From Kribbella steppae (GTDB taxonomy: Bacteria > Actinomycetota > Actinomycetes > Propionibacteriales > Kribbellaceae), in assembly GCF_004342025.1 (NCBI RefSeq), contig NZ_SLWN01000001.1, positions 1-64,000 of the forward strand: a stretch of DNA of 64,000 nt, in the 5' to 3' direction. The notes under the pieces are model-generated. The model was not told the DNA's origin. It ran no database searches and saw only the letters and a program-made list of their open reading frames with translations. Shown here in pieces: positions 43,843 to 53,222 of the stretch (position 1 is the first letter of the stretch; each line of letters starts with the position of its first letter). A program made the position numbers and the translations under genes.

Positions 43843-45230
43843 TGCGCGTCCTCCAGCAGTGTGTCGGCCAGGCTGCGCAGTTTCGCCGCCTTCGAGGACT
43901 TCACCAGTACGACGTCACCGGTCCGCAACTCGGATCGGAGCAGTTCCAGTGCTTCCGGGATCGTGTCGACGTAGGCCGACTCGTTCCCCCAGGAGCCTTC
44001 CAGCGACGCGCCGAGATGGATCGGCTTCGCGCCCGCACCGACCACGACCAGCCGGTTCACGTCCAGCCGGACCACGAGCCGGCCGATCGCATCGTGCTCG
44101 TCGGCGGAGGTGTCGCCGAGCTCGAGCATCTCGCCGAGCACCGCCCAGGTGCGCGCACCGCGGGCCCGGCCGATCGCGACCAGCGCCTTCAGTGCGGCGC
44201 GGACCGAGTCCGGGTTGGCGTTGAACGCGTCGTTGATCACCGTCACGCCGTCCGCGCGCTCGGTGACCTCCATCCGCGCCGCCGACACCCTGGTGGCCGC
44301 GTTCAGTCCGGCGGCGATCTGCTCCGGGGTCACGCCGACGGCGTACGCCACGGTGGCCGCGGCGAGCGCGTTCGACACGTAGTGCTCACCGACGAACTGC
44401 AGCTGGACGTCCCCGCTGAAGTCGCCGAGGTGCAGCGCGAACGCGGGTCGTCCTTCGCCGTCGAGTTTGACGCCTTCCGCGCGGACGTCGGCTTCTGGTG
44501 CTTCACCGAAGGTGACGACCTTCTCCTGCGTCCGGCTCCGCATCCCGGCGACGCGATGGTCGTCGGCGTTGAGTACGGCGGTCCCGCCCGGGCCGATGGC
44601 CTCGATCAGCTCACCCTTGGCCACCGCGATGTTGTCCTGGCTGCCGAACTCACCGATGTGCGAGGTGCCGACGTTCAGCACCATTCCGACAGTGGGCGGC
44701 GTGATGCCGCACAGGTAGGTGATGTCGCCGAGGTGCCGCGCGCCCATCTCCGCGATCAGGAACTTGGTCGTCGGCGTCGCATGCAGCGCGGTGAGCGGGT
44801 GGCCGATCTCGTTGTTGAACGAACCCTCCGGCGACACCGTCTCGCCGTACGGGCGGATCAGCTGCGCGATCAGGTCTTTCGTACTGGTCTTGCCTGACGA
44901 GCCGGTCAGGGCGATCACGGTCAGGTCCGGCAACCGGCCGACGACGAGCCGGGCCAGCGCACCGAGCGCGGCCTGCGGGTCGGCGACGACGATGCAGGGG
45001 CTGCCCTCGATCGGCCTGGTGGTGAGCGACGCCGTCACGCCCTGTTGGCTCGCGACGCCGACGTAGTCGTGCCCGTCGACGCGCTCGCCGGGCAGGGCGA
45101 CGAACAGCCCACCCGGTAGGGCGGCTCGCGAGTCGATCACCACCGCGCCGTCCACGACAGCCGATGGGTCGACGCCCACCAGCTCGCCGTTGACGGCGTC
45201 AGCGATCTCGCCGCAACTGACAGGGATCAC
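43839..45230 (-). CDS. murF: UDP-MurNAc-tripeptide:D-Ala-D-Ala ligase
   Basis: MurF adds D-Ala-D-Ala to complete the pentapeptide. The 463-residue protein has a short N-terminal domain ([19 protein letters not shown]), the ATP loop [32 protein letters not shown], and the substrate-domain motif DAFNANPDS. The GTG start overlaps the murE stop, giving the tight coupling murE-murF-mraY. Confidence 0.97.
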   Translation of the reverse strand: MIPVSCGEIADAVNGELVGVDPSAVVDGAVVIDSRAALPGGLFVALPGERVDGHDYVGVASQQGVTASLTTRPIEGSPCIVVADPQAALGALARLVVGRLPDLTVIALTGSSGKTSTKDLIAQLIRPYGETVSPEGSFNNEIGHPLTALHATPTTKFLIAEMGARHLGDITYLCGITPPTVGMVLNVGTSHIGEFGSQDNIAVAKGELIEAIGPGGTAVLNADDHRVAGMRSRTQEKVVTFGEAPEADVRAEGVKLDGEGRPAFALHLGDFSGDVQLQFVGEHYVSNALAAATVAYAVGVTPEQIAAGLNAATRVSAARMEVTERADGVTVINDAFNANPDSVRAALKALVAIGRARGARTWAVLGEMLELGDTSADEHDAIGRLVVRLDVNRLVVVGAGAKPIHLGASLEGSWGNESAYVDTIPEALELLRSELRTGDVVLVKSSKAAKLRSLADTLLEDAQ

Positions 45231-46753
45231 CGCTCTGCCTCCAGCAACTCACGCACGGTTTCGCGATCGTCGAACGGGTGGATCACACCGCCGACGTCCT
45301 GACCTGTCTCATGGCCCTTCCCCAGTACGACGACGGTGTCCCCAGGGCCGGCCAGCTCGATCGCGCCGGCGATCGCCTGCCGCCGGTCGCCGATCTCGTG
45401 CAGGTCGGCACTCGGCACCGCTGTCCGGGCACCTTCGAGCGCAGCGGCCCGGATCGCCGCCGGGTCCTCGCTGCGCGGGTTGTCGTCGGTGATGATCACG
45501 ACGTCCGCCGTCCGCGCGGCCGCGGCTCCCATCGCCGGGCGCTTGCCCGCGTCACGGTCGCCGCCACAGCCCACGACGGCGTACAAGCGGCCCTTCGTCG
45601 CACCGCGCGCGGCCTGCAGCGCGAGCTCGACGGCGTCCGGCGTGTGCGCGTAGTCGACGATCACCGCCAGGCCGTCCTCACGGGTGAACGTCTCCATCCG
45701 GCCCGGTACGGCGGCCGTCCGCAGCCCGGCCGCGATCTCCTCGGCCGGTACGCCGACCTGCCGCAGCATCACGGTCGCGAGCAGCGCGTTGGCGACGTTG
45801 AAGTCACCAGGCAACCCGATCTCGACGGTCAGCGTCTCGCCCGGCCCCTGGATGTCGAAGACAGTGGTGCCGTGCTCCGACTGGTGCCGGTTAGCCACTG
45901 TCCAGTCGGCCTCACCCGTTGTGGACACAGTCACCAGTGGTACGACGGTCTGCGCGGCCAGCCGGCGGCCGTAATCGTCGTCGATCATCACCACCGCCAC
46001 ATCACACCGCTCCGGGGTGAACAGCGAGGCCTTCGCCGCGAAGTACTCCTCGAACGTGTTGTGGAAGTCCAGGTGATCCTGGGTCAGGTTGGTGAACCCG
46101 GCGACCGCGAACCGGGCGCCGTCCACCCGCCCCTGCGCCAGCGCATGGCTCGACACCTCCATCGAGCACCACCCGACCGCCTGCTCCCGCATCACCGCGA
46201 ACAGCGCGTGCAGGTCGGTGGCCTCCGGAGTGGTCCGGACGCTCTTCACCACCTCGTCGCCGATCCGGGTCTGGATCGTCCCGATCAGGGCGGCCGGTCC
46301 GAGCCGGCGCAGTACTGCGTCCAGCAGGAAACTGGTCGTGGTCTTGCCGTTGGTACCGGTCACGCCGAGTAGATGTAGTCCCTTGGTCGGCTCACCGTAG
46401 ATCCGGGCCGCGACCGCACCGAGCACGTCCCGCGGCCGGTCGACCACCAGCACGGGCAGACCGGTCTCCCTGGCCCGCTCCTCACCGGTGGGATCGGTCA
46501 GTACGGCGGCAGCCCCGGCCTGCTCCGCGGTGGCGACGAACGCGGCGCCGTGCGTGACGGCTCCGGGCAGAGCGGCGTACAGATCACCTGGAAGGACTGA
46601 CCGCGAGTCGAGCGAGACACCGGTGATCTCCACGGTGCTGCTGGTGGGGATCCGCGCATGAGCAGTCCTGGCGACCTCGACGAGGCTGACCGGCACGACA
46701 TGCCGCGGCCTGATCGCTGCGACGGCTCCGCCTGCGGCGGTAGGGGTGGACAC
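45227..46753 (-). CDS. murE: UDP-MurNAc-tripeptide ligase (diaminopimelate-type)
   Basis: MurE adds the third stem residue. The 508-residue protein contains VSLDSRSVLPGDLYAALPG, the ATP loop GVTGTNGKTTTSF, RTTPEATDL, and DDNPRSEDP. The DNPR motif is characteristic of enzymes using diaminopimelate rather than lysine; LL- or meso-form cannot be distinguished. The GTG at 46753 is chosen because sequence upstream is antisense-like and overlaps ftsI. It lies 50 bp after ftsI. Confidence 0.95.
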   Translation of the reverse strand: MSTPTAAGGAVAAIRPRHVVPVSLVEVARTAHARIPTSSTVEITGVSLDSRSVLPGDLYAALPGAVTHGAAFVATAEQAGAAAVLTDPTGEERARETGLPVLVVDRPRDVLGAVAARIYGEPTKGLHLLGVTGTNGKTTTSFLLDAVLRRLGPAALIGTIQTRIGDEVVKSVRTTPEATDLHALFAVMREQAVGWCSMEVSSHALAQGRVDGARFAVAGFTNLTQDHLDFHNTFEEYFAAKASLFTPERCDVAVVMIDDDYGRRLAAQTVVPLVTVSTTGEADWTVANRHQSEHGTTVFDIQGPGETLTVEIGLPGDFNVANALLATVMLRQVGVPAEEIAAGLRTAAVPGRMETFTREDGLAVIVDYAHTPDAVELALQAARGATKGRLYAVVGCGGDRDAGKRPAMGAAAARTADVVIITDDNPRSEDPAAIRAAALEGARTAVPSADLHEIGDRRQAIAGAIELAGPGDTVVVLGKGHETGQDVGGVIHPFDDRETVRELLEAER

Positions 46754-46803
46754 GGGCCCTGAGGCTACCGCTCCGGGCACCGTGACTCCTACCTGACCCT
46801 TCG

Positions 46804-49191
46804 TCACCAGGTGATCGGTACGTCGGGCTGCTTCGCTCCCGTCGGCGGGACGACATACTTCTGCAGCGCGTAGCTCATCACGTCTCGGAACACCGGTCCT
46901 CCCTGGAAACCACCACCCCGAGCACCCGTCGGGTCGTGCAGTACGACGTACGTCACGAACCGTGGGTTGTCGGCCGGGGCGAATCCGGCAAAAGAAGTCG
47001 CCCACTTGCCGTAGCGGCCGGTCTTCGGGTCGACCTGCTGCGCGGTTCCGGTCTTGCCGGCCACCAGGTAGCCGTCGATCGCCGCCTGCGGCGCGGTGCC
47101 GTTCTTCGCGGTCACCGCCTCCATCATCGTGGCGACCTCCTTGGCGGCCTTCTCGCTCACCACCCGGCGCGGAGCCGCGGCCTGGTTCGGGGTGACCGTG
47201 CCGTTGGCGTCGACGTAGTTGCGGACCAGCTTCGGCGGCATGTAGACGCCGCCGTTGGCGACCGCGTTCACCGCGGCGGTCATCTGTACGGCGTTCACCG
47301 ACAGCCCCTGACCGAACGCGACGTTCGACCGGGTCAGCTCGGGCCACTCGTCACCGGGCTGCATCAGGCCCTTGCTCTCGCCCGGGAAGTTCAGTCCGGT
47401 GGGCTCACCGAAGCCGAAGTCGTGCAGGTACTTCACGAACTGCGGGATCCGCATCTGCTGCGCGGCGATGATCGTCCCGACGTTCGACGACTTGGCGATC
47501 ACCCCGGCGATGGTGAGGTTGAGCGTGCCGTGCGACCAGTGGTCCTTGATCGTCCGGCGCTGGACCTCGATGCTGCCCGGCACTCGGATCTTCGTGTTCA
47601 GGTCGATCAGCCCGGCGTCGGCGAGCGCAGCCATCGTGACCACCTTCTGCACACTGCCCGGCTCGTAGGTGCGCTCCAGCGCGGGGTTGTTCAGGTCGCT
47701 GGACTTGAACTTCTTGTTCGGGTCGAAGGTCGGGTAGTTCGCCATCGCCATGATCTCGCCGGACTTCACGTCCATCGTGATCACCGTGCCGGAGCTGGCC
47801 TTGTACTGCTTCACCGCCTGCTCGATCCGCTTCTCCGCGAACCACTGCAGGTCCGCGTCCAGGGTCAGCTGCGCGGTCAGGCCGGGCTTGGGCTCCTCGA
47901 CCGTGTGGTTCGCGTTCGGGATCTTGTTGCCCTTGGTGTCGACCTCGTACATCGCCTTGCCGTCCTGGCCGGACAGCGTGTCGTTCATGCCGTACTCGAG
48001 CCCGGACAGCCCCTTGCCGTCGGCACCGACCACGCCGACCACGTTGGCCGCGATGGTGCCGTTCGGGTGGCTGCGGATCGGGTCGTCCTCGGTGTAGATC
48101 CCGGCCAGCAGTGGCGCCTGCTGATCCTTCGGTACGCCCTGGTTCTGCTGGGCGATCTGCGAGTTCTTCGCCTTCAGCTCGGCCTCGATGTCGTTCCAGG
48201 TCTGTGGGCTGACCTGGCGGGCGAGGTAGGCGAACCGGCCCTTGCCGGTCATCGCGGCGAGCAGTTTCGCGGACGTCGTACTGGTCAGCTTCGGCGCCAG
48301 GATCGTCGCGAGCTGCTGGGCGACCGGCTTGGTCTGGGTCGGGTCTGCGGTGATCGCGACCGCGTCCTCGGACACGCTCAGCGGTACGCCGTTGCGGTCC
48401 ACGATCGCGCCACGCGACGCGTGCAGGTCGAACGGCTTGGTGTTCTCCTTGGTGGCCGCGAGGGCGTAACTGTCCGGGTCCACGCCCTGCAGCAGCACCA
48501 GCCGGCCGGCGAACAGCGACAGCACGAACGCCATCACCCCGAACGTCACCCGCAGCCGCAACGTCGGCCGTCCGAGCTTGAGGGTGCGCGGCGGCTTCCT
48601 CTTCTTGGGCCGAGGAGGTCGCCTGTTCTGCGGCCGCTTCTTGGCCGGGCTCTTCTTACTGGGCGCCTTCTTACTGGGCGCCTTCTTGGCCGGACCCTTC
48701 CGCGCTGTGCCGTCCGCGCTCGTACGGCGAGGTGCCGGACGCTGACCGGCCGCCGCCTTCCGCGGCCGAACCGCACCTGCGCTCTCAGCCCGCGCAGTCG
48801 CTCCCCGGCTGGCCGCAGCCTTTCGCGGTGCAGGCCGCTTGCCACCGCTGGCCTGCTTACGCGGCGCCGCCGCACGCTTGGACCCCTCAGCCGCCTGCTT
48901 ACGTCGCCCGGACCCTTCGCCGGCCGCCTGCTTGCGCGACGCAGCTGGGCGCCCTCGGCCGGAGCCGGGCTGGGTGCGGCCCTCGCCACCTACTTCCGGC
49001 CGGCGCGAAGCGCCGGCTGCCTCCTCCTGAGCCTTGCGCAAGAGACGCTCTCGGGTGGACTCGGGACGCTGTGGGGTGGTGCGGCTGCTGTCTGTAGCGG
49101 ACGAACGACGAGGCTGAGCCTTGCGGGCCGGATTACTCCGGCCCGATTCACCACGCTTGCGTGGCGGCTCGCTGCCCCGTCGGTCCGTCAT
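46804..49191 (-). CDS. ftsI: Septal penicillin-binding protein FtsI with a ~210-residue basic N-terminus
   Basis: FtsI (class B PBP) cross-links septal peptidoglycan with FtsW. The 795-residue protein begins with ~210 Arg/Lys/Ala/Pro-rich residues, including A-P-S-K-K repeats (~168-185), then one membrane helix (~214-236), a PBP dimerisation domain and the transpeptidase with SVQK (SxxK), SSN and KTGTAQ. Most FtsI proteins have a cytoplasmic tail of under 100 residues, so the basic extension is notable. ftsL-like ends 4 bp upstream of the ATG. Confidence 0.95.
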   Translation of the reverse strand: MTDRRGSEPPRKRGESGRSNPARKAQPRRSSATDSSRTTPQRPESTRERLLRKAQEEAAGASRRPEVGGEGRTQPGSGRGRPAASRKQAAGEGSGRRKQAAEGSKRAAAPRKQASGGKRPAPRKAAASRGATARAESAGAVRPRKAAAGQRPAPRRTSADGTARKGPAKKAPSKKAPSKKSPAKKRPQNRRPPRPKKRKPPRTLKLGRPTLRLRVTFGVMAFVLSLFAGRLVLLQGVDPDSYALAATKENTKPFDLHASRGAIVDRNGVPLSVSEDAVAITADPTQTKPVAQQLATILAPKLTSTTSAKLLAAMTGKGRFAYLARQVSPQTWNDIEAELKAKNSQIAQQNQGVPKDQQAPLLAGIYTEDDPIRSHPNGTIAANVVGVVGADGKGLSGLEYGMNDTLSGQDGKAMYEVDTKGNKIPNANHTVEEPKPGLTAQLTLDADLQWFAEKRIEQAVKQYKASSGTVITMDVKSGEIMAMANYPTFDPNKKFKSSDLNNPALERTYEPGSVQKVVTMAALADAGLIDLNTKIRVPGSIEVQRRTIKDHWSHGTLNLTIAGVIAKSSNVGTIIAAQQMRIPQFVKYLHDFGFGEPTGLNFPGESKGLMQPGDEWPELTRSNVAFGQGLSVNAVQMTAAVNAVANGGVYMPPKLVRNYVDANGTVTPNQAAAPRRVVSEKAAKEVATMMEAVTAKNGTAPQAAIDGYLVAGKTGTAQQVDPKTGRYGKWATSFAGFAPADNPRFVTYVVLHDPTGARGGGFQGGPVFRDVMSYALQKYVVPPTGAKQPDVPITW

Positions 49192-49195
49192 CCGA

Positions 49196-49849
49196 TCATC
49201 CCCCGGTGGTCGTGGTGCCCGTGGTCGTGGTGGCGGGCGGCTTGTTGCCCGTCGCCGTACCAGTGCGTGCGGTGGTGCCTGTCGGCGGCTTGGTGCCGGT
49301 CGTGGGTGGCTTCACCGTGGCCGCCGGCGGCTTCACGGTGCTGGCCGGTGGCTTCACCGTGGTCGCCGGCGGCTTCGGCTTGACCGTGACCACCGGCGGC
49401 TTGGCCGCGACACCGGTCGGCGTGCCCGGGCCGAACATCGCCGTACCCGTGCCGGCCTTGCCCTCCTCCGGCACGCCCAGCACCTTGCCGTCGGACATCC
49501 GCAGGAAGACCGGGTTCGGGTTCGGCACCATGCCCATCCGCAGTGCCCGGTCGGCCAGGTTCTGCGGCGACTCGAGCGTGCGGACCTGCTTCTCCAGTTG
49601 CTCCTGCTGATCCCGCAGCCCATCGGCCTGCTTGTTCAGCGCGGTGACCTGGAACGTGCCGCCCTGCAGCTCCGTGTTGAGCAGCAGCAAGCCGACCAGG
49701 CCGGCCGCCAGCAGCGACACCACGAAGATGACGAACGGCATCCGCGGCGGCCGGAACGGCGCGCCGTAGACGACCCGCAGCTTCGGCTCCGACCGCTTCG
49801 CCGGCGCCGGTGTGACCCGGGCCTTGGACGGACTGAACACAGTGCTCAT
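49196..49849 (-). CDS. FtsL-like septum protein with Lys-Pro-Pro repeat tail
   Basis: The 217-residue protein occupies the ftsL position between rsmH and ftsI. It has a basic cytoplasmic head, one membrane helix (FVIFVVSLLAAGLVGLLLL), a short coiled coil (LNKQADGLRDQQEQLEKQV) and LADRALRMGMVPNPNPVFL, a motif common to actinobacterial FtsL-like proteins. The last ~75 residues are repeats of V-K-P-P-A-(T/S)-T and Thr/Gly runs, exposed outside and perhaps wall-interacting. The ATG overlaps the rsmH stop (TGATG). Confidence 0.85.
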   Translation of the reverse strand: MSTVFSPSKARVTPAPAKRSEPKLRVVYGAPFRPPRMPFVIFVVSLLAAGLVGLLLLNTELQGGTFQVTALNKQADGLRDQQEQLEKQVRTLESPQNLADRALRMGMVPNPNPVFLRMSDGKVLGVPEEGKAGTGTAMFGPGTPTGVAAKPPVVTVKPKPPATTVKPPASTVKPPAATVKPPTTGTKPPTGTTARTGTATGNKPPATTTTGTTTTGG

Positions 49850-50814
49850 CAGGCCACCAATCCCTTCGTCCGGACCCGCTCGGCCGCCCGCACGCGAGCG
49901 GAGGCGGCCCGCGGGTTCGCCGCGACCTCCTCCTCGGTCGGCCGCTCGGCACCGCGGGTCAGTAGCTTGAGGTACGGCTCGTGCCCGGCCGGAATCACCG
50001 GCAGGTCGTCCGGTACGTCGGACTTGGTGCCGGCCGCCAACGTCTGCTTGGTGATCCGGTCCTCCAGCGACTGGTAGCTCATCACCACGATCCGGCCGTG
50101 CAGCGCCAGCGCCTCGATCGCGGCCGGCAGCGCCCGGCGCAGCACCTCGAGCTCGCCGTTCACCTCGATCCGCAGCGCCTGGAACGTCCGCTTGGCCGGG
50201 TGTCCCCCGGTCCGGCGGGCGGCCTGCGGGATCGCGTTCCGAACCAGCTCGGACAGCCGCGCACTGGTGGTGAACGGCTCGGTCTCGCGCTCACGCACGA
50301 TCCGGTCCGCGATCCGCCGGGCGAACTTCTCCTCGCCGTACTGGAACAGGATCCGGGCCAGGTCGGCCGCGCTGTAGGTATTCACGATGTCCGCGGCCGT
50401 GGTCGGGCCGGTGCTGTCCATCCGCATGTCGAGCGGCGCGTCCTGCGCGTAGGCGAAACCGCGCTCGGCCTCGTCCAGCTGCATCGAGGAGACGCCCAGG
50501 TCGAACAGGATCCCGTCGATCTCGGGAACGTCGAGGTCCGCCAGCACCTGCGGCAGTTCGTCGTACACGGCGTGCACGAAAGTGGTGCGCTCCTGGTACG
50601 GCGCCAGCCGGTCACCGGCCAGTCGCAGCGCTTCGGGGTCACGGTCGAGGCCGATCAGCCGGGCCTCGGGGAACTCACGCAGGAACGCCTCGGAATGACC
50701 ACCGAGACCGAGGGTCGCGTCGACGAGAACTGCGCCGGGGTGCGCGAGTGCGGGAGCCAGCAGCGCGACCACGCGCTCCAGCATCACCGGCACATGCCGC
50801 TCCGCAGCGTTCAT
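49849..50814 (-). CDS. rsmH: 16S rRNA m4C1402 methyltransferase
   Basis: RsmH (MraW) methylates N4 of C1402 in 16S rRNA. The 321-residue protein begins [13 protein letters not shown], has the SAM-binding [31 protein letters not shown], and the helical insertion with [10 protein letters not shown]. It ends with [12 protein letters not shown] and the basic tail. It is separated from mraZ by a 405-bp leader with strong RNA structure. Confidence 0.97.
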   Translation of the reverse strand: MNAAERHVPVMLERVVALLAPALAHPGAVLVDATLGLGGHSEAFLREFPEARLIGLDRDPEALRLAGDRLAPYQERTTFVHAVYDELPQVLADLDVPEIDGILFDLGVSSMQLDEAERGFAYAQDAPLDMRMDSTGPTTAADIVNTYSAADLARILFQYGEEKFARRIADRIVRERETEPFTTSARLSELVRNAIPQAARRTGGHPAKRTFQALRIEVNGELEVLRRALPAAIEALALHGRIVVMSYQSLEDRITKQTLAAGTKSDVPDDLPVIPAGHEPYLKLLTRGAERPTEEEVAANPRAASARVRAAERVRTKGLVA

Positions 50815-51219
50815 CCTCGACCCTTCCCGTCGCCGCGGGAGCGACCCTGCCCCCGCAGGTTCTCTGTGTGGTGCGTCCTGCCTTTCCGGCCTGCTCGGTG
50901 TGAGCCCGCCTGTGCGGTGAGGCGCCGTCCGGATGTCGCGGATCCGGTCCGGCTGTTCGCCGTACTGCGTCCTGCCTGTGCTGCTCTGGGGCGGGGTCGA
51001 GCCGGATGGCCGGCTGCGGATGGAGTCGGGTGGAGCTGAGTGGTGAAGCCCTCTGGAGACATCACCGTCCGGTCAGATCACGGGTACGCCTTCCGGGGAA
51101 GTACCTCGCTGCCTTGGCGCCGGGGAAGTGGCGTCAACACCTGAGGTCGGAAGTCGGACCCGTGATCTCACCGGACGGCCGGTGCGCTCGCGGTGCCGTT
51201 ACTGCTCCCACTGTTCAAC
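50815..51219 (-). ncRNA. Structured mraZ-rsmH intergenic leader (candidate mraW RNA motif)
   Basis: This 405-bp gap has no coding potential. It contains a 21-bp inverted repeat with one mismatch (51065-51085 / 51158-51178; ccgtccggt-agatcacgggt) enclosing 72 nt, with inner repeats of ccggggaagt. A conserved 'mraW' RNA motif has been described upstream of mraW (rsmH) genes in actinobacteria, and this is the expected location. I cannot confirm that the consensus matches. The stem could regulate rsmH and the downstream cluster. Confidence 0.45.
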
Positions 51220-51651
51220 TCAGAAGATGCCGGGCAGTACCTCCTCGGACAGGTCGGCGAATGCCTGCTCCTGCTCCGCGGAGTACCTGTTCCAGTTCTC
51301 CGTGTTCCAGATCTCCACCCTGTTCATCGCCCCGATGACGACACAGTCGCGATCCAGTCCCGCGTAATCGCGCAGCATCGGCGGGATGGTGACCCGGCCC
51401 TGCTTGTCCGGCACCTCGTTGGAGGCTCCGGCGAACAACATCCGTAGGTAGTCCCGCGCACCTTTGTTGGTGATCGGCGCCTGCTTCAACTGCTCGGTCA
51501 GCTGGACGAACTCGCGCTCGGGCCACACGGACAGCGACCGCTCCTGTCCACGCGTGATCACCAGGCCCTCAGCCAGTTCGTCCCGGAACTTCGCCGGTAG
51601 GAACAGCCGTCCCTTGTCGTCGAGCTTGGGGAAGTGAGTTCCGAGGAACAC
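51220..51651 (-). CDS. mraZ: Transcriptional regulator MraZ
   Basis: MraZ is a ring-forming DNA-binding protein that controls the dcw cluster. The 143-residue protein has two AbrB-like halves: [21 protein letters not shown] and later [19 protein letters not shown], each with the D-x-K/Q-G-R motif. The GTG start at 51651 has GGAGGTGGAG upstream. It is the first gene of the cluster and lies downstream of TGGA repeats that resemble MraZ boxes. Confidence 0.96.
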   Translation of the reverse strand: MFLGTHFPKLDDKGRLFLPAKFRDELAEGLVITRGQERSLSVWPEREFVQLTEQLKQAPITNKGARDYLRMLFAGASNEVPDKQGRVTIPPMLRDYAGLDRDCVVIGAMNRVEIWNTENWNRYSAEQEQAFADLSEEVLPGIF

Positions 51652-51695
51652 GCTCCACCTCCCCGTTGCGGACTCTCCGTCTCAGGCGAGCTGTT

Positions 51696-51740
51696 TCCAC
51701 CACTTGGGTTCCACTGCGCTCCACCTTACTCCACTTTCCA
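51696..51740 (-). promoter_or_regulatory. Candidate MraZ operator (10-bp-spaced TGGA repeats)
   Basis: On the minus strand TGGA occurs with exact 10-bp period (complements of TCCA at 51710, 51720 and 51730), with more GTGG-type repeats on either side (51696, 51699, 51737). MraZ of E. coli binds TGGGN repeats separated by 5 nt, i.e. a 10-bp period. The block lies 45-90 bp before mraZ, an autoregulatory position. Confidence 0.6.
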
Positions 51741-51860
51741 CCACCGTCAACCAACTTCCGCCCCATTTCCCCCACGCGCCGCCCGATTCCCGCCCGGCCC
51801 GCCGCGTGTCGCCCGTCGCTCAGCCGGCCTGAATCAGCGCTCAGCACCCGGCTTTCGCTC

Positions 51861-52000
51861 CACTCCCCTCCACCCGGCCGTCCTCCACTTCACTCCCCGG
51901 CCTTTCCTCCACTTCGCTCCACCGGCCTTTCCTCCACTTCGCTCCCCCGGCCTTTCGTCCACTTCGTTCCCCGACCTTCCTTGCACTTCGCTCCACCCGG
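51861..52000. repeat. 25-bp tandem array with embedded TGGA pairs
   Basis: About five units of 24-26 bp (cctttcctccacttcgctccaccgg and variants; clearest at 51901-51925, 51926-51950, 51951-51974) run through the gap between mraZ and the MoxR gene. On the minus strand most units contain TGGA or GGGA, six bases, then TGGA, which is the same 10-bp spacing as the candidate MraZ boxes nearer mraZ. The rest of the 575-bp gap must also hold the divergent promoters of both operons; no clear -10/-35 pair was seen. Confidence 0.8.
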
Positions 52001-52226
52001 ATTCGGCCAGGTCGAGGCCGAACCTTCCGGGCGTCCGGGCCGTCGTACGCCCGGCACAATGTTTTTCTCACCCGTACGCTTGGGGGGACGACTTTCCGAC
52101 CCACGCCGGTGAGGGCCTGTGCCGATGAACACCGAAACGCCAGGTAACGAAACTTCCGCTGCTCTAGGCCGGGCCCCTACAGCGGGTGAGAATGTGTCGG
52201 CCGTCAACGAATGGGGAGGACACAGG

Positions 52227-53219
52227 GTGAGCACCACCGCGACCAGCTCGGCGCTGGCAGGAGCCGGGGACTTCGACGAGCTGTCCGAGGTGGCGGGCCG
52301 GGTCCGCCGGGCGATGGAGCAGGTGATCGAAGGCAAACCCGACGTGGTCGAGGTCGCCATCACGGTCCTGCTGGCCGAGGGACACCTGCTGATCGAGGAC
52401 GTGCCCGGCGTCGGTAAGACAATGCTGGCCAAGGCACTGGCCAAGTCGATCGACTGCACCGTGCGCCGGATCCAGTTCACGCCGGACCTGCTGCCGTCGG
52501 ACATCACCGGCGTCTCGGTCTTCAACCAGGAGATCCGCGACTTCGAGTTCAAGCCGGGCGCGGTGTTCGCGAACATCGTGGTCGGCGACGAGATCAACCG
52601 CGCCTCGCCGAAGACCCAGGCCGCGCTGCTGGAGTCGATGGAGGAACGCCAGGTCACCGTCGACACCACGACGTACCAGCTCGAGGCGCCGTTCATGGTC
52701 ATCGCGACCCAGAACCCGATCGAGATGGAAGGCACCTATCCCCTTCCCGAGGCGCAGCGCGACCGGTTCATGGCCCGCGTCTCGATGGGCTACCCGGAGC
52801 CGGCCGCCGAGCTGCGGATGCTCGACGGTCACGCCGCCGACGACCCACTGCTCACCCTGCAGCCGGTCACCGACGGTCAGCAGATCCTCCGGCTGGTGAA
52901 GACAGTGCAGTCCGTGCACGTGTCGGATTCGGTCAAGGAGTACGCCGTCGCGCTCGTCGGAGCGACCCGCCGGGCGCAGGAGCTCCGGCTGGGCGCGAGC
53001 CCGCGGTCGACCCTGCATCTGATCCGCGCCGCCCGTGCGGCCGCGGCTCTGGACGCTCGGGAGTTCGTCCTGCCGGACGACCTCCAGGAGCTCGCCGTAC
53101 CGGTGCTGGCGCACCGTGTACTCCCTGCGGCTGAGGCGCATCTCGGTGGGCGCGGTGCAGCCGACATCATCTCCGGGCTGGTGGCCACCGTGCCGCTTCC
53201 CCGCACACGTCGGGACTGA
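52227..53219 (+). CDS. MoxR-family AAA+ ATPase
   Basis: MoxR ATPases act as chaperones with DUF58/VWA proteins. The 330-residue protein has Walker A DVPGVGKTMLAKALA (~58-63), IQFTPDLLPSDITGVSV, Walker B VVGDEINRASPKTQ, sensor-1 ATQNPIEMEGTYPLPEAQ and the C-terminal lid. The GTG at 52227 is chosen because GGGAGGA lies 6-7 nt upstream and family similarity starts there; ATG 52125 is an alternative. DUF58 and transglutaminase genes follow in the same operon. Confidence 0.93.
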   Translation: MSTTATSSALAGAGDFDELSEVAGRVRRAMEQVIEGKPDVVEVAITVLLAEGHLLIEDVPGVGKTMLAKALAKSIDCTVRRIQFTPDLLPSDITGVSVFNQEIRDFEFKPGAVFANIVVGDEINRASPKTQAALLESMEERQVTVDTTTYQLEAPFMVIATQNPIEMEGTYPLPEAQRDRFMARVSMGYPEPAAELRMLDGHAADDPLLTLQPVTDGQQILRLVKTVQSVHVSDSVKEYAVALVGATRRAQELRLGASPRSTLHLIRAARAAAALDAREFVLPDDLQELAVPVLAHRVLPAAEAHLGGRGAADIISGLVATVPLPRTRRD

Positions 53220-53222
53220 GTC

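Noticed and set aside
45227..47347. A 706-residue MurE
   Set aside because: The first ~200 residues are an out-of-frame reading of ftsI. The GTG at 46753 starts the normal 508-residue protein.
51861..52000. CRISPR array or coding repeat
   Set aside because: Units are contiguous and 24-26 bp long with no spacers. The overlapping plus-strand frames are Pro/Ser/Arg-rich shadows with no start signal.
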